Assembly: GCA_030039815.1 (NCBI GenBank)
Contig: JASHUW010000364.1
Span: forward strand, 1 to 6,101
Length of the DNA: 6,101 nt
Direction of reading: 5' to 3'
Source: Alphaproteobacteria bacterium
Lineage (GTDB): Bacteria > Pseudomonadota > Alphaproteobacteria > ATCC43930 > CGMCC-115725
Shown here: positions 1 to 5,714 of the stretch, one piece after another
Layout: the number at the start of each line of letters is the position of its first letter
Numbering within the stretch: the first letter of the stretch is position 1
Translations under genes and position numbers: made by a program
Notes under the pieces: generated by a model
Database searches by the model: none
Told to the model about the DNA's origin: nothing
Seen by the model: only the letters and a program-made list of their open reading frames with translations

Positions 1-1
1 G

Positions 2-1105
2 GCGTCGGAAGCGATCTCGGTCGGCGATCTGCAGATCGCGCTTCCGGGGGTTGGTTCGTACGTCGCCATCGCCATCGCGCAGCGCGACCTGGCCGCCGTC
101 GGCTGGGCGATCCTCGCGATGACGGTCGCTATCGTTGTCTATGACCAGCTGATGTTTCGGCCGATGGTTGCATGGGCCGACAAGTTTCGCTTTGAGCAGA
201 CCGCTGCTCAGATCGTCCCGAAAAGCTGGGCGCTCGACGTATTTCGGCGGTCGGCGTGGATTGCCGTCATCGGCCGGCCGGTAGGCACGGCACTGCGGCG
301 TAGCGCACGGGCGAAGCTCCGGATTTTGCGGGGCGGGACAAGGTCCGAGTTCCTGCCGCGGCGGGCCGTGGACGCGATTTGGCTGATGGCGGTGGCCGGC
401 GCCCTCATCTATGTCGGCTGGGCCGTCGTGCAATATGCCGGGTCGGCGCTGTCATGGGACGATGTGCGGGTGGCCGCCCGCAACGGCGTGCTGACCATGG
501 CGCGCGTGGCGATCCTCGTCGCGCTCGCGTCGTTGATCTGGGTCCCGATCGGCGTCTTTGTCGGCCTGCGGCCGAAGCTGACCGCCAAGGTTCAGCCGGT
601 GAGCCAGTTTCTGGCCGCCTTTCCGGCCAATTTGCTGTTCCCGATCGCGGTCGTTGTGATCGTCCGCTATCGCCTCGCGCCCGAGATCTGGCTTTGTCCG
701 CTGATGATCTTGGGGACGCAATGGTACATCCTGTTCAACGTCATCGCCGGGGCGAGCGCCTTCCCGAGCGATTTCCGCGAGGCGGCCGCGAGCTTCCGGG
801 TGCGGCCATGGCGCTGGTGGCGCGAGGTGATGCTGCCGGGCATCTTTCCTTACTACGTGACCGGCGCGATCACCGCCTCGGGCGGCGCGTGGAACGCGAG
901 CATCGTCGCCGAGTCGGTCAGCTGGGGCTCGACCAAGCTGACGGCGGGTGGGCTCGGCGCCTACATCGCGCAAATGACCGTGGCCGGGGACTATCCGCGC
1001 ATTGCCCTGGGCGTCGCGGTGATGTCGGTCTTGGTGATTGTGACGAACCGGCTGCTGTGGCGGCCGCTCTATGCGTATTCCGAACGCCGGACGCGGCTCG
1101 ATTAG
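2..1105 (+). CDS. NitT/TauT-type ABC transporter permease, tandem-duplicated form (5' end outside window)
   Basis: Inner-membrane permease of a nitrate/sulfonate/taurine-type importer (BPD_transp_1 fold). The frame is open from the window edge, so the 367 visible residues are the C-terminal part; the ATG at 119 is internal. Residues 1-62 are the end of a first permease domain, followed by a basic linker (about 63-125). A second complete domain follows with about six membrane segments (near 128-147, 168-189, 202-222, 228-250, 285-304, 334-353). The tails of the two domains resemble each other: residues 1-60 and 302-361 align without gaps, with about 15 identities including shared Arg-Pro near the end. 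The cytoplasmic EAA loop, which docks on the ATPase, starts at Glu260 (EAAASFR, then EVMLPGIFP); its usual glycine is Arg266. The ATPase gene starts 12 bases downstream, so the two are surely co-transcribed. Family is confident; the substrate is unknown. Confidence 0.94.
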   Translation, partial: ASEAISVGDLQIALPGVGSYVAIAIAQRDLAAVGWAILAMTVAIVVYDQLMFRPMVAWADKFRFEQTAAQIVPKSWALDVFRRSAWIAVIGRPVGTALRRSARAKLRILRGGTRSEFLPRRAVDAIWLMAVAGALIYVGWAVVQYAGSALSWDDVRVAARNGVLTMARVAILVALASLIWVPIGVFVGLRPKLTAKVQPVSQFLAAFPANLLFPIAVVVIVRYRLAPEIWLCPLMILGTQWYILFNVIAGASAFPSDFREAAASFRVRPWRWWREVMLPGIFPYYVTGAITASGGAWNASIVAESVSWGSTKLTAGGLGAYIAQMTVAGDYPRIALGVAVMSVLVIVTNRLLWRPLYAYSERRTRLD

Positions 1106-1117
1106 CGGGAGCGATAG

Positions 1118-2425
1118 ATGTCCGACTCAACGGCGGAGCCGATCATTGTTTTGAACCATGTCGGAATGAGTTTCACCAAGCCATCTGGTGGGCCGCTGCC
1201 CGTACTGGCGAACATCGACGTGGCGGTCCATGACGGTGAAATTCTCGGCCTGCTGGGCCGGTCGGGTTCGGGCAAATCGACATTGCTGCGCATCGCGGGC
1301 GGGCTGATCAAACCGAGCGCCGGCAATGTCGTTTACCGCGGCGAGCCACTGACAGGGCCGGAAGAGGGCATCGCGGTGGTCTTCCAGACCTTCGCGCTCT
1401 ATCCCTGGCTAACGGTTCTCGAAAACGTCGAACTCGGCCTCGACGCGGCAAGGCTACCCGCCGATGAAGCACGGCACCGTGCGATGTCGGCCATCGACCT
1501 GATCGGGCTCGACGGTTTCCAATCGGCATACCCGCGCGAATTGTCGGGCGGAATGCGCCAGCGTGTCGGCTTCGCGCGCGCGCTGGTCAGCGACCCAGTT
1601 CTTTTATTGATGGACGAGCCGTTTTCGGCGCTCGACGTGCTTACGGCGGAGACCTTGCGTACCGATTTTCTCGACCTTTGGGTCGGCCACGAGTTGCCCA
1701 CTAAGGCCGTGCTGATGGTCACGCACAATATCGAAGAGGCCGTGCTGATGTGCGACCGCATCCTGGTTTTGGGCATCAATCCGGGACGTATCGTAGCCGA
1801 GATCAATGTGCCGTTGCCGCAACCGCGGAACCGGCTGGATACGGCGTTTCATGCCATCGTCGACGAAATCTATTCGATCCTGACTTCACGGATCACCGAG
1901 GCGATAGGGACGCAAAGCCAAATCCATGGTGGGGTGGTGCGGCAATTGCCGGATGTCGCGGCGACGCGGCTTGGCGGGTTTGTCGAAGCGCTTGCTGCCC
2001 CGCCCTTCGACGGAAGAGCCGAGCTAGCGAAGATCGGCCGCGCGCTCGCGCTCTCCAGCAACCGGCTGGTTCCGATTGCGGCTGCCCTCCATCTTCTTGA
2101 ATTTGCCGAACTGGAGGGCGGCACGATCAAGTTAACCGCCGCCGGCCGCGTGCTCGCCCAAAGCGACACCGATGGACGCAAGCGGCTGTTCCGCGAGCAC
2201 CTTATGCATTTCGTGCCGCTGGCCGCGCACATACGACAGATACTCGACGAGCGTGAGGGGCATGTCGCGCCGATCGAGCGCTTCGAATACGAACTCGAAG
2301 ACCATCTGCCGCCGCTGGAAGCCGGGAAAACGATGCGGACCGTGATCGATTGGTCGCGCTATGCCGAGCTTTTTGCCTATGACGATCGCACGCGCACCTT
2401 TAGCCTCGACCACGGGGCGGCTTGA
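1118..2425 (+). CDS. NitT/TauT-type ABC transporter ATP-binding protein with C-terminal AAA-associated domain
   Basis: Cytoplasmic ATPase that powers the permease encoded just upstream. It has 435 residues, much longer than the roughly 260 of a plain SsuB/TauB-type ATPase. All ABC motifs are intact: Walker A GRSGSGKST (47-55), Q-loop Gln90, signature LSGGMRQR (142-149), Walker B VLLLMDEP (161-168), D-loop SALD (170-173) and switch His203. Residues about 275-425 form an extra domain resembling the AAA-associated C-terminal domain (PF09821, from memory) found fused to some NitT-type ATPases. It is rich in helices, contains a winged-helix-like stretch (about 304-348) and ends in a DWSRYAELFAYDD motif. 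Its role is not established; a regulatory or assembly role is inference. The ATG start is supported by GGGAG at 1107-1111, six bases upstream. The same frame stays open after the stop for 48 codons (see the tract at 2426-2572). Confidence 0.97.
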   Translation: MSDSTAEPIIVLNHVGMSFTKPSGGPLPVLANIDVAVHDGEILGLLGRSGSGKSTLLRIAGGLIKPSAGNVVYRGEPLTGPEEGIAVVFQTFALYPWLTVLENVELGLDAARLPADEARHRAMSAIDLIGLDGFQSAYPRELSGGMRQRVGFARALVSDPVLLLMDEPFSALDVLTAETLRTDFLDLWVGHELPTKAVLMVTHNIEEAVLMCDRILVLGINPGRIVAEINVPLPQPRNRLDTAFHAIVDEIYSILTSRITEAIGTQSQIHGGVVRQLPDVAATRLGGFVEALAAPPFDGRAELAKIGRALALSSNRLVPIAAALHLLEFAELEGGTIKLTAAGRVLAQSDTDGRKRLFREHLMHFVPLAAHIRQILDEREGHVAPIERFEYELEDHLPPLEAGKTMRTVIDWSRYAELFAYDDRTRTFSLDHGAA

Positions 2426-2572
2426 GCAGTTGCTGCGTTTGCCGCGGCGCCGCTCCTGTCAAGTGCATGTCGAGACCTTCCGACGAGCGCTGTTCGATGT
2501 CATCGCGGCTATCTCAACGACGAGAGAATCGTGTACACCGCGATCTACGACAAGCCGTTCGAAGCGTCATGA
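2426..2572 (+). other. coding-like tract between ATPase and binding protein; possible gene remnant or short coupled ORF
   Basis: This gap is longer than the other operon spacing and is not random-looking. In the frame of the ATPase, the stretch from about 2505 to the TGA at 2570-2572 reads RGYLNDERIVYTAIYDKPFE followed by Ala-Ser. Most of its codons end in G or C, as in the real genes here. Upstream of about 2505 a different frame looks more coding-like (VETFRRALFDVI at about 2472-2507), which would fit a frameshifted remnant of the 3' end of a lost gene. The TGA overlaps the binding-protein ATG as ATGA (2569-2572), a typical translational-coupling layout. No ATG opens the frame; GTG at 2531 would give only 13 residues. 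I do not recognise the protein. Chance remains possible over so short a stretch. Confidence 0.28.
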
Positions 2573-3819
2573 GAACACGCAGCCACTTCTTGGGAGGATG
2601 CCTGGCGTTGAGCGCGCTGCTATGCGCGGCGATCGCTGGCGCGCAATCATCGGCCCCGGGTGCCGGCGCGGTTTCGGACGGCGTGGTCAAGATCGGCCTC
2701 ATCCTCGACATGAGCGGCCCCTATGCCGAGCTCACCGGCAAGGGCAGCGAGGCGGCCGCCAAAATGGCGGTCGAGGATTTCGGCGGAAAGGTGCTGGGCG
2801 CGCCGATTCAGGTCGTCGTCGCCGACCACCACGACAGCACTGATCAGGCTGCGGCGATCGCGCGCGACTGGTTCGGGAACCAGCATGTCGACGCGATCAT
2901 GGATGTTGCGGGCTCGTCGGAGGCGCTGATCGTTCAGGCAATCGCGGGAACGCGCGACAAGATCGTCGTCCTCAACGCGCCGGGCGCCAACCGGCTGAGC
3001 CAGGAAGCTTGCACCGCGACCTCGGTGCACTACACCAACGACACCTACGCGATCGCTCACACGTTGGGGAAAACGATCGTCGCCAACGGCGGCAAGAGCT
3101 GGTTTTTCGTCACCGTCGATTACAGCTACGGCTACGACCTCGAAGACGAGACCGCCGCTGTGGTCAAGGCTAGCGGCGGCACGGTGCTCGGCCATGCGCG
3201 CCACCCGCTTGGCGCGAGCGATTTCTCGTCTTACCTGCTGCAGGCGCAGCAATCGGGCGCCAATGTCGTCGGTCTCGCCGATGGCGGCGCCGACACGACC
3301 AACGCCGTCAAGAAGGCGGCGGAGCTGAAGATGATCCCGGGCCCACAGACCTTCGTCGGCCTGTCGATGCGCATCAACCAAGTGCACGATCTGGGGCTCG
3401 CGACGACGCAAGGCATGATGCTGAGCGAATCGTTCTATTGGGATCAGAGCGATGCGGCGCGCGCCTGGTCGAAACGATTTTTCGACCGCGTCGGGGCGAT
3501 GCCGAACGCACTTCAGGCGGGAACCTACTCATCCACCATGCATTACTTGCAGGCGGTGGCAAAAGCCGGGACGGATGCGACCGACCCGGTGATGAAGGCG
3601 ATGCGCGACGCGCCGATCAACGACTTCTTCGCCCATAACGGCATCATCCGCGCCGACGGACTGATGGTGCACGACATGTACCTGTTCCGGGTCAAAAAGC
3701 CGGACGAATCGCACTATCCCTGGGATTATTTCCTGCCCGTCGCGACGATTCCGGGAAATGAGGCCTTCGAGCCGCTGAAGCAATCGAAATGTCCGCTGGT
3801 GCATCCGCCGACCGGGTAG
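2569..3819 (+). CDS. ABC transporter substrate-binding protein, branched-chain amino acid (LivK-like, Peripla_BP_6) family
   Basis: Periplasmic solute receptor of 416 residues. The N terminus is a Sec signal peptide: Arg2 and Arg4, a hydrophobic core at about 7-24, and a cleavage site AGA|Q after residue 25. There is no good lipobox, so it should be soluble in the periplasm. The mature part has the two-lobe type I fold: VKIGLILDMSGPY (40-52), then GSEAAAKMAVEDFGG (59-73), hinge-proximal VLNAPGANRLS (134-144) and FFVTVDYSYGYDLE (179-192). It has two mature cysteines, Cys148 and Cys408, which may form a disulfide. I chose the ATG at 2569 because the signal peptide begins there; the frame is open upstream to a TTG at 2422, but that extension is Arg/Ser/Cys-rich and not protein-like. 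No Shine-Dalgarno is visible, so translation may depend on the overlapping upstream frame (ATGA). Relatives often serve organic acids, amides or aromatic acids as well as amino acids; the ligand cannot be read here. Confidence 0.95.
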   Translation: MRTRSHFLGGCLALSALLCAAIAGAQSSAPGAGAVSDGVVKIGLILDMSGPYAELTGKGSEAAAKMAVEDFGGKVLGAPIQVVVADHHDSTDQAAAIARDWFGNQHVDAIMDVAGSSEALIVQAIAGTRDKIVVLNAPGANRLSQEACTATSVHYTNDTYAIAHTLGKTIVANGGKSWFFVTVDYSYGYDLEDETAAVVKASGGTVLGHARHPLGASDFSSYLLQAQQSGANVVGLADGGADTTNAVKKAAELKMIPGPQTFVGLSMRINQVHDLGLATTQGMMLSESFYWDQSDAARAWSKRFFDRVGAMPNALQAGTYSSTMHYLQAVAKAGTDATDPVMKAMRDAPINDFFAHNGIIRADGLMVHDMYLFRVKKPDESHYPWDYFLPVATIPGNEAFEPLKQSKCPLVHPPTG

Positions 3820-3823
3820 AAGT

Positions 3824-5452
3824 TCACTCGATCCCCAGCCGCCGGCGCTCGGCGTCCAGTTCCGCCTCGTTCCAATAGCCTATGACGATGCCGGTGCGCA
3901 GCTGACGGCCGGTCGCGTAGCCCGCGATCCGCTCGTCCGGCATGGTGATGCGGTTGTGATCCTTGAGCGCCCAATCGAGCAGCGCCTCCTTGAGGCGGGC
4001 GCGCTCGCTGGCGAAGCGTGGATCGGCGCCGAGATCGCGGAGCTCGCCGGGGTCGATTTGCAGGTCGAACAGCAGGGGGCGGAAGCCGATAGCATGAATG
4101 TATTTCCAGCGCCCGTCGAAGACCATGAACAGCCGGCAGTCGCGGATCGGCTGGCTCAGGATGAGCCGCGCCTCGAGCATCGAATAATCGTATTCGGAGA
4201 AGATGACGCGTCGCCAATTCACCGGCCCCTCGCCGCGCAGCAACGGCAGCAACGAGCGGCCCTCGATTACGTTCGGCAGCGGCGTGCCGCCGCAATATTC
4301 GACAAAGCTCGGCACCAGATCGATGGCCTCGACGAGCGCATCCGACGCGGTGCCGCGGGTCACGTCCGCCTCTGGGCTCGGGTCGACAACGATCAGCGGC
4401 ACCTTGACCGTGCAGTCGTGGAAGAAATCCTTCTCGCCGAGCCAATGGTCGCCAAGATAATCACCGTGATCGCTGGTGAAGACGATTAGCGTATTCGAAG
4501 TCAGCCCGCGCTCGTCGAGGAAGCGAAAAAGATGCCCCAGTTGGTCGTCGATTTGCTTGATGAGGCCCATATAGGCAGGGATCACCCGCGCACGCACCTC
4601 GTCGCGCGAAAAATTGCGTGACACCCGCATCTGCATCAGCGCGCGATAGACGGGATGCGGGTCGGCGCGCTCGGCCGCGTCACGCACCGGCGCGACGACA
4701 TCCTGCAAGCCGTACATGTCGTGGTAGGGCGCCGGCGCGATATAGGGCCAGTGCGGCTTGATGTAGGAAAGGTGGAGGCACCAGTTGCGCCCGTCCTTCG
4801 CCGCCTCGTCGATGAACTGCATCGCCCGCCGCGTCGTGTAGGGCGTCTCGGCATGTTCCTCAGGGATGCGCGCCGGCTGGTTGCTGTTGGCAAGCAGCCA
4901 GCCATTCAAAATGCCATCTGGGGCATCCTCGCCCGAATTCGCCCATTCCTCCCACGGATTTTCGGCGTCGAAGCCCTGCGCGCGCAGGTAATCGTCATAA
5001 GCGGGGCGCGGCTGCGGGTAGCCCTTGGGGTGCAGACCGTCGTCGCGCTCATAGGGCTCGAAGCCGCATTGCGCGACGAGAACGCCAAGCGACGAATTCG
5101 GGTCGATGCCAAGCCGCTTCATGCCGGCGAGGTCGGCCGCCATGTGAGTCTTGCCGACGAGCGCGGTGCGCATGCCCAGCGCGGCGAGGTGGTCGCCCAG
5201 GGTCGGCTCGCCGACGCGCAGCGGGAAAGCGTTCCAGTTGGCGCCATGCGAGCGCATATAGCGGCCGGTATAGAAGCTCATCCGCGACGGGCCGCAGACC
5301 GGCGACTGGACATAGGCGCGATCGAAGCGCACGCCGCACGCCGCGAGCGCGTCGATGTTCGGGGTTTTCAGGTGCGGATGGCCATAGCAGCCGAGGTAAT
5401 CGAAGCGCAGCTGGTCGCACATGATGAAAAGGATGTTCTTGCCGGGCATCAT
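3824..5452 (-). CDS. type I sulfatase / phosphonate monoester hydrolase-like enzyme, cytoplasmic
   Basis: Alkaline-phosphatase superfamily hydrolase of 542 residues that cleaves sulfate esters or related phosphonate/phosphate esters. The active-site motif is CGPSR (53-57), matching the CxPSR recognition site for the formylglycine-generating enzyme, so Cys53 should become formylglycine. Other recognisable catalytic positions are Asp13-Gln14 (metal; many sulfatases have Asp-Asp here, whereas phosphonate monoester hydrolases have Asp-Gln), Lys101 and His103 in GKTH, His234 in KPHWPY, Asp328-His329 in TSDHG (metal) and Lys341. There is no signal peptide: residues 5-13 are the first core strand (KNILFIMCD), so the enzyme acts in the cytoplasm on imported or internal substrates. 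The length fits the phosphonate monoester hydrolase/arylsulfatase group (just over 500 residues). Tandem ATG codons open the frame; a weak GAG upstream slightly favours the second (5449). Its stop is four bases from the binding-protein stop on the other strand. Confidence 0.95.
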   Translation of the reverse strand: MMPGKNILFIMCDQLRFDYLGCYGHPHLKTPNIDALAACGVRFDRAYVQSPVCGPSRMSFYTGRYMRSHGANWNAFPLRVGEPTLGDHLAALGMRTALVGKTHMAADLAGMKRLGIDPNSSLGVLVAQCGFEPYERDDGLHPKGYPQPRPAYDDYLRAQGFDAENPWEEWANSGEDAPDGILNGWLLANSNQPARIPEEHAETPYTTRRAMQFIDEAAKDGRNWCLHLSYIKPHWPYIAPAPYHDMYGLQDVVAPVRDAAERADPHPVYRALMQMRVSRNFSRDEVRARVIPAYMGLIKQIDDQLGHLFRFLDERGLTSNTLIVFTSDHGDYLGDHWLGEKDFFHDCTVKVPLIVVDPSPEADVTRGTASDALVEAIDLVPSFVEYCGGTPLPNVIEGRSLLPLLRGEGPVNWRRVIFSEYDYSMLEARLILSQPIRDCRLFMVFDGRWKYIHAIGFRPLLFDLQIDPGELRDLGADPRFASERARLKEALLDWALKDHNRITMPDERIAGYATGRQLRTGIVIGYWNEAELDAERRRLGIE

Positions 5453-5511
5453 TGACTCGCGCTGCTGGACGCTCTGCGTCGTTTCGAGACAGGTTTCGCC
5501 GGCGCTTCTGC

Positions 5512-5539
5512 GATATCAGGCGGTTCACCGCCTGATATC
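5512..5539. repeat. perfect 13-base inverted repeat (28-base palindrome)
   Basis: Arm GATATCAGGCGGT at 5512-5524 is followed by a TC centre and its exact complement at 5527-5539. The symmetry is complete over 26 of 28 bases, far beyond chance for a gap this short. It lies 60 bases upstream of the sulfatase start, inside the predicted leader. As DNA it suits a dimeric repressor or activator; as RNA it would form a 12-base-pair hairpin with a four-base loop. No T-run follows on either side, so it is not a standard terminator. Confidence 0.85.
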
Positions 5540-5569
5540 CGCCTGTTATCCGATGCAAGAACAGGCGGT
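5517..5569. promoter_or_regulatory. cluster of four CAGGCGGT-like motifs, candidate operator array
   Basis: Copies are CAGGCGGT on the + strand at 5517-5524 and 5562-5569, and on the - strand at 5527-5534 (exact) and 5538-5545 (last base differs). The two - strand copies are 11 bases apart and the two + strand copies 45 bases apart, roughly one and four helical turns. Copies three and four also form a second inverted repeat, CCGCCTGTT at 5539-5547 and AACAGGCGG at 5560-5568, with a 12-base spacer. A degraded further copy, CCCCCTGTT, lies at about 5575-5583. The arrangement upstream of one gene suggests binding of a regulator to several sites; which regulator is unknown, and none is encoded in the window. 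Confidence 0.5.
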
Positions 5570-5598
5570 CACGACCCCCTGTTCCGTCCTTCGCCCGA

Positions 5599-5623
5599 TG
5601 GCGGTTCCGGCGATCCGCCGCCA
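5599..5623. repeat. third, shorter inverted repeat in the sulfatase leader
   Basis: TGGCGG at 5599-5604 pairs with CCGCCA at 5618-5623 across a 13-base spacer. Its core GGCGG is shared with the arrays at 5517-5569, so it may be a further half-site pair or a leader hairpin. On the + strand it is followed by CTTTTT (5624-5629), which resembles a terminator, but no + strand gene ends here. Confidence 0.4.
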
Positions 5624-5665
5624 CTTTTTGATGCTATGGCCGCATTTCTATCCTGATAATTATTG

Positions 5666-5693
5666 CATATATGGTCATGGCGCCGATTGTCAA
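5666..5693 (-). promoter_or_regulatory. sigma-70-like promoter for the sulfatase gene
   Basis: Reading the - strand, a perfect TTGACA (-35, at 5693-5688) is followed after 16 bases by TATATG (-10, at 5671-5666) in the only AT-rich patch of the intergenic region. It begins 22 bases beyond the crotonase stop and points at the sulfatase. Transcription would start near 5659, giving a leader of about 205 bases that includes all three inverted repeats. The -10 matches four of six consensus bases. Start-site mapping would be needed to confirm it. Confidence 0.5.
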
Positions 5694-5714
5694 GAGGGGA
5701 GGCCGAAGCGATGT

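Noticed and set aside
119..1105. ATG at 119 as the true permease start
   Set aside because: The frame is open to the window edge, and the residues before the ATG align with the matching part of the second domain, so the gene begins outside the window.
2422..2568. A 49-residue N-terminal extension of the receptor from a TTG
   Set aside because: The extension is unlike a protein start and would bury the clear signal peptide that begins at the ATG at 2569.
2647..3411. A 254-codon open frame on the - strand opposite the receptor gene
   Set aside because: Shadow of the receptor gene; the product is Arg/Asp/Val-rich with no motif.
4655..5455. A 266-codon open frame on the + strand opposite the sulfatase
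   Set aside because: It mirrors the codon frame of a clear sulfatase; its product is Arg/Val/Ala-rich without recognisable domains. Long antisense frames are expected in GC-rich genes.
5599..5629. Hairpin followed by CTTTTT resembling a + strand rho-independent terminator
   Set aside because: Neither flanking gene is transcribed in that direction, the stem is only six pairs with a 13-base loop, and the T-run is short.
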